A DNA stretch of 35,154 nucleotides, taken from an uncultured Saprospiraceae bacterium. Lineage in GTDB: Bacteria; Bacteroidota; Bacteroidia; Chitinophagales; Saprospiraceae. The notes beneath the pieces are model-generated. The model worked only from the letters and a program-made list of their open reading frames with translations. It searched no databases and was not told the origin of the DNA. Location of the stretch: NCBI GenBank assembly GCA_938041445.1, contig CALISO010000035.1:1-35154 (forward strand). The letters run 5' to 3'. Position 1 is the first letter of the stretch, and each line of letters opens with the position of its first letter. This document shows, in pieces, positions 1 to 8,296 of the stretch. The translations under genes and the position numbers were made by a program.

Positions 1-678
1 TTCGGTGGACCATTTGAGTTCACAGTAGGAGACGGTGAAGCAGATATGATACCAGCAGGATCTATCACTGTAGCAAACTCTAATGGAGCAACATTCCAAT
101 GGATCGTAACAGATGATGAAGGATATATCTTAGGTTTACCACCAATGCCAGGAGTTGTTGATTTTGACGGAGCAGGAGCAGGAGTATGTAACATCTGGCA
201 CCTAGCATATGATGGAGAGATCACAGGACTAGCACCAGGAATGAATGCAAATGACTTAGAGGGTTGTTTCAGTCTTTCAGCACCAATCCAAGTAATCAGA
301 ACGAATGAAGGTGACTGTCAAGCAAATGGGGGAGATCTATTTGGTGGACCATTTGAGTTTTGCGTAAGTGATGGCGAAGCAGATATGATATCAGCAGATT
401 CAATTACAGTTGCGAATACCAATGGTGAAACATTCCAATGGGTAGTGACAGATGATTTAGGCGAAATACTAGGCTTACCAGGAAGCTTTGCTGATGTGGA
501 CTTTGATGGTGCAGGCGATGGTACATGTTTGATCTGGCACTTAGCGTATGATGGTGAGATTACTGGCTTAGCTGCTGGCAATAACACAGCAGATATAGAA
601 GGTTGTTTCAGTTTTTCTAATTCTATTGAAGTCGTCAGAGATGCAAATTGTCCAGGAATAGCAGAGGATCCATTGGAA
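1..678 (+). repeat. Tandem 339-bp (113-residue) coding repeat, two copies visible
   Basis: Bases 1-339 and 340-678 encode two homologous domains with the same start (FGGPFEF). Protein identity looks high in the core (IWHLAYDGEITGLA is identical), while many third codon positions differ. The duplication is therefore not brand new, and the protein is conserved more than the DNA. The array is cut by the left window edge. Confidence 0.85.
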
Positions 679-918
679 TTGAGATCAGTTGCTCTTTATC
701 CAGTGCCAGCTACAACACAGTTAAGTTTGGACATTGATATGTCAGGCGAGTCAGAAATTGAAGTGATTGTTTTAAACGTGAGAGGTCAAGTTGAAATGCA
801 GTTGAAAGGATATGAGGTTGGAAGTTCGATAGACATCTCTACTTTAGTATCTGGAAGATATGTGGTTAACATATCTAGCGGTAATCAACGTATTTCTAAA
901 GCCTTTGTTAAGTTTTAA
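1..918 (+). CDS. T9SS-secreted repeat protein, 3' end (5' truncated by window edge)
   Basis: The frame is open from base 1 to a TAA at 916-918, so this is the C-terminal 305 residues of a larger protein. It contains two tandem copies of a domain with a period of 113 residues (339 bases): copy 1 starts at base 1 and copy 2 at base 340, both beginning FGGPFEF. Shared landmarks are DGEADMI, SITVAN, FQW, VDFDGAG, IWHLAYDGEITGLA and EGCFS. Copy 2 has an extra Cys near its start (EFCVSDG against EFTVGDG). Residues from about 226 form a type A T9SS sorting domain: LYPVPA, a central VLNVRGQV strand and the terminal SGRYVVNIS...KAFVKF. The protein is therefore probably exported by the Por system and attached to, or released from, the cell surface. 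More repeats probably lie upstream. The function of the repeat domain is not recognised. Confidence 0.9.
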   Translation, partial: FGGPFEFTVGDGEADMIPAGSITVANSNGATFQWIVTDDEGYILGLPPMPGVVDFDGAGAGVCNIWHLAYDGEITGLAPGMNANDLEGCFSLSAPIQVIRTNEGDCQANGGDLFGGPFEFCVSDGEADMISADSITVANTNGETFQWVVTDDLGEILGLPGSFADVDFDGAGDGTCLIWHLAYDGEITGLAAGNNTADIEGCFSFSNSIEVVRDANCPGIAEDPLELRSVALYPVPATTQLSLDIDMSGESEIEVIVLNVRGQVEMQLKGYEVGSSIDISTLVSGRYVVNISSGNQRISKAFVKF

Positions 919-940
919 TAAATAGAATAGTTTTGTTTGT

Positions 941-971
941 AATTGGGGTCATGAAATCCATGACCTCAGTT
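941..971 (+). terminator. Hairpin terminator after the T9SS repeat gene
   Basis: Arms 941-953 and 959-971 pair over 13 positions (two G-T wobbles) around a five-base loop, 954-958 (aaatc). The 3' side runs into a T-rich stretch (atttgttc). It lies 23 bases after the stop codon at 916-918, the position expected of an intrinsic terminator. Confidence 0.65.
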
Positions 972-1040
972 ATTTGTTCAAAAGAGCAGAAAGCGGTTAA
1001 AGAGTATTACTATAGTCGGTTTCTAAGGATGCAAATACAA

Positions 1041-1075
1041 AAAGAGGCACTTAACTTAAAGTTGAGTGCCTCTTT
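1041..1075. terminator. Strong 15-bp hairpin, probable bidirectional terminator
   Basis: Arms aaagaggcacttaac (1041-1055) and gttgagtgcctcttt (1061-1075) pair completely with one T-G wobble around the loop ttaaa. An A-rich left flank and T-rich right end mean it can stop transcription from either side, between the plus-strand T9SS gene and the minus-strand kinase. Confidence 0.75.
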
Positions 1076-1137
1076 ACATTTGCGTTTATTATAGTTTGCG
1101 AAACTGTGGATTTCAATATGGTAAACTAAGTAAAAGT

Positions 1138-1172
1138 AATGATCTAATGAGTATCATAAAGGTTAGATCATT
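1138..1172 (-). terminator. Hairpin overlapping the end of the PAS histidine kinase gene
   Basis: Arms aatgatctaa (1138-1147) and ttagatcatt (1163-1172) are perfect reverse complements with a 15-base loop. The kinase stop codon (1168-1170, minus strand) lies inside the right arm. A run of seven T follows on the plus strand, while the minus-strand T-tract is weaker (acttttactt). It may therefore act more strongly on plus-strand transcripts. Confidence 0.5.
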
Positions 1173-2352
1173 TTTTTATTGTAAAATAGAAAGTACTACC
1201 TTTTCCAATCTTAGATTCTACCCAGATTTTACCACCGTGATTTTCAACCACTTTTTTACAATTGGCTAAGCCAATTCCTGTGCCTTCATAGTCTGCTTTG
1301 GAATGGAGACGTTGAAAGATTGAGAATATACGATCATAATGCTGTTCATCGATTCCAATCCCATTATCACTAATAGAAAATTTGAAGAAGTCTACTTCAT
1401 CGCTTGCTTGAATTATAATATTTGGAATAGTGGAATTTGGAACAAATTTTAAAGCATTGGAAATTAGGTTTTGGAATAGTTGTCTAATATCATTTTTAAA
1501 GCCTTGAATATTTGGGAGTTTTGCAACTGTAAATTTGGCATTTGTCTCACTTATCTGTAATGTTAAGTCAGCCTTTACATTATCGATGATTGTGTTGCAA
1601 TCTACAGTCGATTCTATTTCTTTATGTCCGACATTACTAAACTGAAGGAGACTGTCAATGAGTGACCCCATCCTTACGGTGGAATCTGATATATAGCCAA
1701 GAAATTTCTGACCTTTTTCATCAAGGATTTCTTGATATATTTCTTTAACCAAGTTACTAAAATTGGAAATTGTATTTAGTGGCTCCTTCAGATCATGAGA
1801 TACGATGTAAGTAAATTCTTTTAGGTCTCTATTCTTTGATTCTAGTAACTTAACATATTCAAGTTGTTTTTCTTCTGCAATTTTGAATGGTGTAATATCG
1901 GCGTGACAACCTACAACCCTTACTGGGCTGCCATCATCTGCCCATTCTATCACCTTACCTCTACAGGAGACCCATACAGTTCGACCATCCTTATGATGAT
2001 ACCTTGATTCATATGTAAATGGAATATGACCTTTGGATTTAATATGCTTTTCAAAAGCGTCAAATACAAGCGGTAAATCTTCTTCGAAAATAATTTTTTG
2101 CCATGATTCTGGATTGTTCTCCATTTCATCATCAGCATAGCCAAACATATTTTTGAAAGTAGGACTTAGATATTGGTAATTTTCTTTAACTCTCCAATCC
2201 CAATATCCAAGTAGAGTTCCCTCTATTATACGCTGGAACATCGATTCTTGATCTTTTAACCGTCTCCTTAATATGGAATTTTCTTTGACTAAAGATTTAG
2301 TATCAATAGATTTGATTTGCTCTTGTGTCAAAATAGCTTTATTAAAAGTCAA
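1168..2352 (-). CDS. PAS-domain sensor histidine kinase (soluble)
   Basis: This is a 394-residue two-component sensor kinase. A short coiled segment (about 20-40, rich in E, L and R) leads into a PAS domain with PAC tail (about 42-160; WDWRV, MFGY, HADITPF). A HisKA dimerisation domain follows with phospho-acceptor H186 in YIVSHDLKEPL. The HATPase domain shows an N-box (QNLISNALKF, about 294-303), a G1 box DNGIGI (329-334), an F-box (FSIFQRLH) and a G2 box GTGIGLA (357-363). No membrane segment is visible, so it should sense a cytoplasmic signal. No response regulator is adjacent, so the partner is unknown. The start is a TTG at 2350-2352; an in-frame stop lies two codons upstream and the next ATG is M38, just before the PAS domain. 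TTG is preferred because the coiled segment is usual in this family. Confidence 0.88.
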   Translation of the reverse strand: MTFNKAILTQEQIKSIDTKSLVKENSILRRRLKDQESMFQRIIEGTLLGYWDWRVKENYQYLSPTFKNMFGYADDEMENNPESWQKIIFEEDLPLVFDAFEKHIKSKGHIPFTYESRYHHKDGRTVWVSCRGKVIEWADDGSPVRVVGCHADITPFKIAEEKQLEYVKLLESKNRDLKEFTYIVSHDLKEPLNTISNFSNLVKEIYQEILDEKGQKFLGYISDSTVRMGSLIDSLLQFSNVGHKEIESTVDCNTIIDNVKADLTLQISETNAKFTVAKLPNIQGFKNDIRQLFQNLISNALKFVPNSTIPNIIIQASDEVDFFKFSISDNGIGIDEQHYDRIFSIFQRLHSKADYEGTGIGLANCKKVVENHGGKIWVESKIGKGSTFYFTIKK

Positions 2353-2565
2353 TAATTATTATCAAGGATATGCTTTGTCAAATAACATCAAGTCTACGTG
2401 ACATCTAAATCATTCCAATCTGCTTCAAACATAATTGGTCATTTATTATCATTTATACTAGCTGGATTCTTTGAAACAGAACTTAAAAGCAACTAGTACG
2501 TTTTCTCAAAGTTAAATTGACGCAAACATTCTAACTTAGGACCAAAATATACCGGTATAGCCCCT

Positions 2566-3405
2566 ATGCAATTACAATATTCTAGCTTAAAAGATGAAGA
2601 TTTGTTCATAATGACCGATTTTTCGTGTGCTCCATCTAAGGATATCCTAAATCAAGAAGGTTTATTCAAGATGATATGGAGTCAGACGGATGGTGCTTCA
2701 TTTTTAATAGATAATTATGAAGTTACTCTGAATAAGGACGAAATTCTGTTTTGCACGCCGCTGAATATCATTCGGATAGGTCAGTTACAGGCTAGTGTAG
2801 TTTCCTTGGTGTTTAACAAAGAGTTTTTCTGTATACAGACACATGACGATCAAGTCTCTTGTCAAGGATTCTTGTTCTTTGGATCTTCTGAACCTCAACG
2901 CATCTTACTACCTGCTGCTCAGCAAAAAGAATTTGATTCTATTTTTTCAATGATTAAGGAAGATATGCAGATCAATGACCCACTTCAAGGAGAAATGCTA
3001 AGATCCTTACTTAAACGATTATTGATCAAGTCAACTCGATTAGCAACTGCCTCACTACCAGAACCAATAATTAGTAGCACTCAACTCAATGTCATCAGAG
3101 AGTACAATATGTTAGTTGAGAAGCATTTTCGAGAATTGCACACCGTTAAGGATTACGCAGCTTTACTTTTCAAGTCTCCTAAGACACTCTCTAATCTATT
3201 TCCAAAGTACAGTGATAAGTCTCCTTTGATGGTCATTAATGATCGTATTTTGCTTGAGGCTAAGCGTTTATTAGTCTATTCTGATAAAACTACCGCTGAT
3301 ATAGCCATAGAACTTGGATACAAGGATCCAGGACATTTTTCTAAGTTTTTCAAGAAACATATTGGAATGACTCCATTAGTATTTAGAAAGAACAAGCTTT
3401 CTTAA
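2566..3405 (+). CDS. AraC-family transcriptional regulator
   Basis: This is a 279-residue protein with an N-terminal cupin-like sensing region (about 1-165) and a C-terminal AraC/XylS double helix-turn-helix domain (about 175-279). The second helix-turn-helix shows the usual signature TTADIAIELGYKDPGHFSKFF followed by GMTPLVFR, which is typical of the DNA-contacting helix and the conserved GxSPxxFR tail. It is divergent from the histidine kinase, with 213 bases between them, and lies 118 bases upstream of the cupredoxin-like and AhpD-like genes on the same strand. It is therefore a candidate regulator of those two genes, which is inference from position. The inducer cannot be read from the sequence. 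The ATG at 2566 is chosen because the N-terminus from there looks complete. Confidence 0.87.
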   Translation: MQLQYSSLKDEDLFIMTDFSCAPSKDILNQEGLFKMIWSQTDGASFLIDNYEVTLNKDEILFCTPLNIIRIGQLQASVVSLVFNKEFFCIQTHDDQVSCQGFLFFGSSEPQRILLPAAQQKEFDSIFSMIKEDMQINDPLQGEMLRSLLKRLLIKSTRLATASLPEPIISSTQLNVIREYNMLVEKHFRELHTVKDYAALLFKSPKTLSNLFPKYSDKSPLMVINDRILLEAKRLLVYSDKTTADIAIELGYKDPGHFSKFFKKHIGMTPLVFRKNKLS

Positions 3406-3459
3406 ACAGATTTTTCACATTGGGATATATGTACAATTCTTAGGGAATTCTGAACCTGA

Positions 3460-3487
3460 TTTGATAGTGTTTACACGATCATCTTTG
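3460..3487 (+). promoter_or_regulatory. Possible promoter of the cupredoxin-like gene
   Basis: TTTG at 3460-3463 and CATCTTTG at 3480-3487 resemble the Bacteroidota -33 (TTTG) and -7 (TAnnTTTG) elements. The -7 match has one mismatch and the spacing of 16 is a little short. It lies 36 bases upstream of the ATG at 3524, which suggests the cupredoxin-like gene has its own start site separate from the AraC gene. Confidence 0.35.
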
Positions 3488-3523
3488 TTGTGTAATTAAA
3501 CATTAACTATCAAATATTTTAAA

Positions 3524-4192
3524 ATGAAATTTTATCAAGCGTTTATTTTAACAGCAATTATTGCTTTTGGATTTACAACTTTATCAGCGCAAATTACTCA
3601 GATTGATCTAGCTCAGACAACAGGTGAGTTCGCTACGACTAACGTAGATCTTGCTGAAGGCCAATACCAATTCAATATTATAAATGACAACGTCGGGACA
3701 GATGTTGGGTTTGTTCTTGTACCTGAAGGTAAATATGACCCTACTCATCATATCAAGAGTGCATATGTTACAGCTCCTGTAGCAAATAATGACAGCGGAT
3801 TGACTGGAGTGGTGAATTTAGAACCCGGAGTATATGAATATTTCTGCCCACTAAATAATACACCTAAGTACACAATCAATGTTAAAGGTGATGTGCAAAA
3901 GGTAGGATTAGATCAAATGTCAGGTGATTTCAAGCAAAAATCAGTGTCGGTAAAGTCTGGTGACGTTCAATTCGAAATTGCAAATCTCGATGTTGATCAT
4001 CCAGTAGGATTCGTGTTAGTGCCAAAAGGGCAATATGACCAATCTAACCACATATCTGCGGCATACGTAACAGCTCCAGTAGCACAAGGAAAGACATCAT
4101 TGACAGGTATTGTTAATCTTGAGCCTGGTGTATATGAGTACTTCTGCCCACTCAACCCTACACCTAAGTACACATTAACTGTAAGTGAGTAG
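3524..4192 (+). CDS. Secreted two-repeat cupredoxin-like protein with degenerate copper sites
   Basis: This is a 222-residue protein with a signal peptide (about 1-22, cleavage near LSAQ). Two tandem domains follow, about 23-122 and 123-222, each ending in the cupredoxin-like strand pattern LEPGVYEYFCPLN-TPKYT. In plastocyanin-like proteins the loop after that Cys carries a His and a Met that bind copper. Here the positions read CPLN..PKY, so His is replaced by Asn and Met by Lys in both copies. Copy 2 keeps a possible first-site His (VDHPVGFV); copy 1 has Asp there (GTDVGFV). The fold call is moderate and loss of type 1 copper binding is inferred. Both copies also repeat GFVLVP and AYVTAPVA, showing recent duplication. 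It is followed after 47 bases by an AhpD-like gene and probably shares its transcript. A periplasmic role is likely; its ligand is unknown. Confidence 0.75.
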   Translation: MKFYQAFILTAIIAFGFTTLSAQITQIDLAQTTGEFATTNVDLAEGQYQFNIINDNVGTDVGFVLVPEGKYDPTHHIKSAYVTAPVANNDSGLTGVVNLEPGVYEYFCPLNNTPKYTINVKGDVQKVGLDQMSGDFKQKSVSVKSGDVQFEIANLDVDHPVGFVLVPKGQYDQSNHISAAYVTAPVAQGKTSLTGIVNLEPGVYEYFCPLNPTPKYTLTVSE

Positions 4193-4239
4193 TCTTTAAG
4201 TTTCACAAATACATAATAACAAAATAACATATATCAATT

Positions 4240-4788
4240 ATGGCTAAATTTAGCATACCTACAAGAGAAGAGGTTAATGAAAGTAACCAACAAACATTTG
4301 ATCAGCTGAAAGGAGCATTAGGATTCGTGCCAAATCTCTATGCATATTATGCAAAGAATGATACAGCACTTAATGATTATCTACAGTTTCAGAATAGAGA
4401 GACAACACTTTCTAAGAAAGAGAAAGAGGTAGTAAATCTGGCTGTCAGTGAGTTCAATGGTTGCAGATATTGTCAATCAGCGCATACAGTTATCGCTGGT
4501 CTCAATGGATTTTCTGAGGAGCAAATATTGCAAATCAGATCAGGTGAAATTTCTTTTGATACCAAGTTAAGTGCCCTAGTCAATTTTGCACTAGAAGTTG
4601 TCAAAAATAATGGTCAAGTCTCAGCAGAAGGAAAAGAACAGTTCTTTAATGCGGGATACACGGAGGCTAATCTTATCGATGTAGTTTTCGCCGTTGGAGA
4701 CAAGATTATTAGTAATTACATACATAATATTGCAGACTTTGCAATTGATTTTCCGATAGCCCCAGAACTGGCATTAGCAAGTTCTTAA
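4240..4788 (+). CDS. AhpD-like / carboxymuconolactone decarboxylase-family protein
   Basis: This is a 182-residue all-helical protein with the AhpD peroxidase motif C75-x-x-C78-x-x-x-H82 (NGCRYCQSAHT). Members of this family use the two cysteines to reduce peroxides or relay electrons, or act as decarboxylases when the cysteines are absent. Here both cysteines are present, so a thiol-dependent peroxidase or oxidoreductase role is more likely. No signal peptide is seen, so it should be cytoplasmic, unlike the upstream secreted protein. The spacing (47 bases) and the strong terminator just after it suggest it ends a short unit beginning at 3524 and perhaps controlled by the AraC regulator. The substrate is unknown. 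Confidence 0.85.
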   Translation: MAKFSIPTREEVNESNQQTFDQLKGALGFVPNLYAYYAKNDTALNDYLQFQNRETTLSKKEKEVVNLAVSEFNGCRYCQSAHTVIAGLNGFSEEQILQIRSGEISFDTKLSALVNFALEVVKNNGQVSAEGKEQFFNAGYTEANLIDVVFAVGDKIISNYIHNIADFAIDFPIAPELALASS

Positions 4789-4813
4789 AGCAAATTGAAC
4801 CCTATCAATTCAA

Positions 4814-4851
4814 AAAAAGCGGTTATTCCTAACGAGGAATAGCCGCTTTTT
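4814..4851. terminator. Bidirectional 17-bp terminator with AACG loop
   Basis: Arms 4814-4830 and 4835-4851 pair completely (one T-G wobble) around the tetraloop aacg (4831-4834). A-run on the left and T-run on the right make it a terminator for both the AhpD-like gene (plus) and the NTF2-like gene (minus), which converge on it. Confidence 0.85.
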
Positions 4852-4873
4852 CACTTTCATATACAATCGAAAG

Positions 4874-5347
4874 TTAACCCTTTTTGGATATATAGTCATT
4901 CAGCTTCTTGTTTGTAGTTTGTTGTACCTTATTTCTGATTATTGGAGTCCAGCCAAGTAACAGTCCAGATGTGCCAAGTGCTTGCTTAGACCATTTCCAC
5001 ATCGAGAATGAATCTGTATGACGATGGATTAATCCATCTTGAAATGTAAAGCTTGTTTTCACTTGATTAATCACCTTTCTTTTGTCAGGTCCAAAGAAGT
5101 ACTCAGCCTTCCACTCTGCACTACCGCTTTGTTCAGTTGCTGCCACATCTGAATATGTAATTACAGGAGCTGCATTCTCATTTGATAATAGCATCTCCCA
5201 CATTTTGCATGCTTTATTTCCAGACAACTGTCCAAATGCTGGATCTTGAAATTTTATATCTTGGTGGTAGCATTTGTTCATAGTTGCTGCATCACCATTA
5301 GCAAAGGCATTGTAGAAGTTCTCTATAAGGGTAATATAGGTTTTCAT
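4874..5347 (-). CDS. NTF2-like / SnoaL-type protein
   Basis: This is a 157-residue protein whose first 125 residues fit the cone-shaped NTF2-like fold: an N-terminal helix (YITLIENFYNAFANGD), then YHQDIKFQDPAFG, and later strands ending FQDGLIHRHTDSFSMWKW. Members of this superfamily bind small hydrophobic ligands or act as isomerases or cyclases. No catalytic signature specific enough for a reaction is visible. No signal peptide is seen. It lies 44 bases downstream of dnaG on the same strand and may be the last gene of that transcript, ending at the shared terminator at 4814-4851. The function is unknown beyond the fold. Confidence 0.8.
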   Translation of the reverse strand: MKTYITLIENFYNAFANGDAATMNKCYHQDIKFQDPAFGQLSGNKACKMWEMLLSNENAAPVITYSDVAATEQSGSAEWKAEYFFGPDKRKVINQVKTSFTFQDGLIHRHTDSFSMWKWSKQALGTSGLLLGWTPIIRNKVQQTTNKKLNDYISKKG

Positions 5348-5391
5348 AAAGTGGAAGTAGGGGTATTGATTGTTTAGATAAAGGATATTGG

Positions 5392-7353
5392 TTATCCATA
5401 TGTCGTTCCAAGCTTGATGGCTAATGCTTTCTTTTCTTCGTTAAGTTTATTCAAAGCTAAGAGGGCGATATTGAGACTCTCTTCTTCTTTAGATTCTGCT
5501 AATTGAGTAATACGTTCTTTGAGCTTACCTATTACTTTTTTTATCTTTTCATATTTGAATCTAATTATGCTATTTGCAGCATCTCTTTCAAAGTTTTCAT
5601 TGGGCACCTTTTGGCTGTGCATTGGAGTTGGCCATTTAGAATACTGGTATGGAGATGAGATAGCATCAATGGTCAAATTCCGTATACGTTCATTGTCATG
5701 TCTGATGTACGAATCTTGATCAAATTCTCCTGATTCTACCTTTTGAAATATTTCTATTATCAAATCTCGATAAGCAGGCTCATCAAAGTAATCAATCACA
5801 TCGAAGATACTTGAGTAGACATACGCCGCAATAGTTGTTTCTTCACCTTCATCAATTGTAATGACTTGATCTCCAGCTGCGATACAGATTCTTGCAAGGT
5901 CCTTTTCTTTATAAATATCCCCAACAGACTCTCTAGGCATATCAAGAGGTATGCTCTGTTCAGTGATCCACTGACTTTCTTCTGAAGGTGGAGGGGGAGT
6001 AGGGCCTTGATCACCAGTATTTTGTCTGAACTTCTTCCTACTTTTTTCTTGATTAATTTTCTTCTTAAGCGTCTTGGAGACTTCTCGTTGGATGATGACT
6101 TCCTTGATGTCTAGGATCTCAGCACAGAGTTGCACATAGAAAGTACGCTTTAGAGAATCACCAATGAGTGATAAGGTACTGACCACATCTTTCATTGCCT
6201 TAGCCTTGCCGATCGGATCATTTTTATAATCTTTGGCTACAGACCGCGCCATATATTCTATAAAATCTACTCGAGTATCAGCGATGTACTGTTCAAAGTT
6301 GGTCTTACCAACTTTTTGTAAATAGCTATCAGGATCGTGAGATTCTGGTAGCGTAACTAAGAATACATTCATCCCTTGTTTCAGGATGACATCAAGACCT
6401 CTCATAGCTGCCTTTATTCCGGCAGCATCACCATCGTATAGTAATGTGATAGTGTCAGCATATCGTTTGACTGCTTTGACTTGTCCATCCGTCAGTGATG
6501 TACCAGAAGAGGCCACTACATTTTCTATTCCTCCTTGGTGAAGGCTGATAACATCTGTGTAGCCTTCTACAAGAAAGCAATTATTCTGCTTTGAAATCTC
6601 ACCTTTAGCCAAGTGCAGAGCATAGAGCACATTACTCTTATTGTAGATTGGTGTCTCTGGCGAGTTGATATACTTAGGGATCTTTTTGTTGCCGGTGATC
6701 AATGTCCTTCCGGCAAATGCAATCGGTTTTCCAGATGCACTATGTATAGTAAACATTACCCGATCTCTGAAAAAATCCAAATCTTTTTTAGACGTTAGTC
6801 CTAAGGTTCTGAGTAATTCGATGTTGTACTGTTTACCGACAGCCTCTTGAGTGAAATCGTCCGGTTTCTTATGTGCATAACCTAGGTCAAATCTCTTAAT
6901 TGTCACTTCTCTGAATCCACGTTCTTTGAAATATGACAGACCAATCGCTTTGCCATTCTCGCTATCCCACAATTGCTTGACAAAGTAATCTCTAGCATAG
7001 TCATTAATTACCTGAAGGCTTTCACGTTCTTGCTTTTCTTCGACGTAGTTGTCACTTCTCTGGGTCTCTTCTAACTCTATCCCATATCTATCCGCTAGAA
7101 ACCTAATGGCTTCTGGGTATGTTAATTGATCGTGCTCCATAATGAAGCGAATCGGATCACCACCTTTACCACATCCAAAGCATTTGTAGATATTTTTCGC
7201 TGGAGACACTGTAAATGAAGGTGTCTTCTCATCGTGGAATGGACATAATCCAAGTAAGTTAGCGCCACGCTTACGTAGCTCTACATAGTATGATACGACA
7301 TCTTCTACTGTAGCTGCGGCGATGACTTGTTGTATGGATCGTTGTGAGATCAA
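5392..7353 (-). CDS. dnaG: DNA primase DnaG
   Basis: This 653-residue protein makes RNA primers for DNA replication at the fork, working with the DnaB helicase. The N-terminal CHC2 zinc ribbon is seen with C37, H40, C58 and C61 (CPFH...CFGC). The catalytic Toprim domain has E263 in EGYTD and D307/D309 in DGD, the metal-binding acids. A C-terminal helicase-binding-like segment follows a low-complexity linker (about 450-470, with a run of prolines). Length is normal for the family. The start is a TTG (7351-7353): an in-frame stop lies two codons upstream and no ATG occurs before the zinc ribbon. MISQ..IQ.. is the usual N-terminus in Bacteroidota. It lies 31 bases after the EamA gene, so it is probably co-transcribed with it. 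Confidence 0.97.
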   Translation of the reverse strand: MISQRSIQQVIAAATVEDVVSYYVELRKRGANLLGLCPFHDEKTPSFTVSPAKNIYKCFGCGKGGDPIRFIMEHDQLTYPEAIRFLADRYGIELEETQRSDNYVEEKQERESLQVINDYARDYFVKQLWDSENGKAIGLSYFKERGFREVTIKRFDLGYAHKKPDDFTQEAVGKQYNIELLRTLGLTSKKDLDFFRDRVMFTIHSASGKPIAFAGRTLITGNKKIPKYINSPETPIYNKSNVLYALHLAKGEISKQNNCFLVEGYTDVISLHQGGIENVVASSGTSLTDGQVKAVKRYADTITLLYDGDAAGIKAAMRGLDVILKQGMNVFLVTLPESHDPDSYLQKVGKTNFEQYIADTRVDFIEYMARSVAKDYKNDPIGKAKAMKDVVSTLSLIGDSLKRTFYVQLCAEILDIKEVIIQREVSKTLKKKINQEKSRKKFRQNTGDQGPTPPPPSEESQWITEQSIPLDMPRESVGDIYKEKDLARICIAAGDQVITIDEGEETTIAAYVYSSIFDVIDYFDEPAYRDLIIEIFQKVESGEFDQDSYIRHDNERIRNLTIDAISSPYQYSKWPTPMHSQKVPNENFERDAANSIIRFKYEKIKKVIGKLKERITQLAESKEEESLNIALLALNKLNEEKKALAIKLGTTYG

Positions 7354-7384
7354 GTGCTAGTTGGTTGGTTATAGATGGTTTATG

Positions 7385-8242
7385 TTATGTTGTTATTTCA
7401 CTTTTCACTTTAAAATTAGCAATAACAGCTATCAGTATACAACAAATACCAATTAAACTCATCCAAGAATATCCTTCTCCAAAAATGAAGTAGCCGATCG
7501 CAAAGGCATAGACTAACTCCAAATACTTAAATGGTGCAACATTCACGATGCTCTCTACCTGTAAGGATATTGTCATAAATCGCTGACCAAAGTATCCCAT
7601 CACACCAACTAAGACTAACACACCGAGCTCATACATTGTGACAGGTTCCCAGAAGAAGAACAATAATATCCCACTTATGATTGTCGTGATTCCCATAAAG
7701 TAGTTGATGATAACCAAAGGATGTTCCGAATTGCCGATTTTCTTTATCGTAACATAAACACCAGCTACTAGCACAGCACTAGTCAGTGAGTAAAATAGAC
7801 TTAGATTATCAATTCTAGTGTCAAATCCCTTCATAATAAACACACCGACGATGGCTAACACGAAGAAAATCCATTGCATCCAATTTGCTTTTTCTTTAAG
7901 AAGCCATACTGCTAGTATAATAGAAAAAAATGGTGCTAGATACCTAAGTGTTACTGAAGCTCCGAATGGTATCCGCTGAATCGTTATGAAGAATAGTGTC
8001 ATTGAAATCAGTCCAAGGATAGATCGTAGTATCAGTAAGAACTGGTTTTCACCCAATAATGAGACTTTCTTTTTTGTGAGAAGTACTGTGCATGTTGCAG
8101 CAGTGATAATAGATCTAAAGAAGACAATTTGCACAATATGAATGTGGTTGACCTGCTTGATTAATGCTCCCATCACTGAGAATGCCAAGGCAGCAATCAT
8201 CATATATCGCACACCTTTTGAGATGTTTAAGCCTTGATTCAT
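7385..8242 (-). CDS. EamA/DMT-family transporter, 10 membrane segments
   Basis: This is a 285-residue integral membrane protein with about ten hydrophobic helices arranged as two repeats of five, the usual layout of the drug/metabolite transporter superfamily. Typical sequences are visible: an N-terminal helix followed by VFFRSII, the first-repeat ending RYLAPFFSIILAVWLLKEK, and the second-repeat equivalent FKYLELVYAFAIGYFIFGE. Members export or import amino acids, nucleotides or other metabolites across the inner membrane. The substrate cannot be told from the sequence. The ATG at 8242 gives a short cytoplasmic tail before the first helix. It sits 54 bases after the VWA gene and 31 bases before dnaG. 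Confidence 0.9.
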   Translation of the reverse strand: MNQGLNISKGVRYMMIAALAFSVMGALIKQVNHIHIVQIVFFRSIITAATCTVLLTKKKVSLLGENQFLLILRSILGLISMTLFFITIQRIPFGASVTLRYLAPFFSIILAVWLLKEKANWMQWIFFVLAIVGVFIMKGFDTRIDNLSLFYSLTSAVLVAGVYVTIKKIGNSEHPLVIINYFMGITTIISGILLFFFWEPVTMYELGVLVLVGVMGYFGQRFMTISLQVESIVNVAPFKYLELVYAFAIGYFIFGEGYSWMSLIGICCILIAVIANFKVKSEITT

Positions 8243-8296
8243 TGATTAGTTCTATTATGCAGTATTGTCAATTGCTTGAAATAACTATTGACAAGC

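Noticed and set aside
1075-1082. TACATTTG, an exact -7 promoter match
   Set aside because: No -33 element at the right distance and no plus-strand gene follows; it lies at the end of a terminator stem, so chance is likely. A short transcript ending at the T-run near 1178 cannot be fully excluded.
1066-1269. 67-residue plus-strand reading frame
   Set aside because: It runs through a terminator hairpin and into the opposite strand of the histidine kinase gene; no recognisable product.
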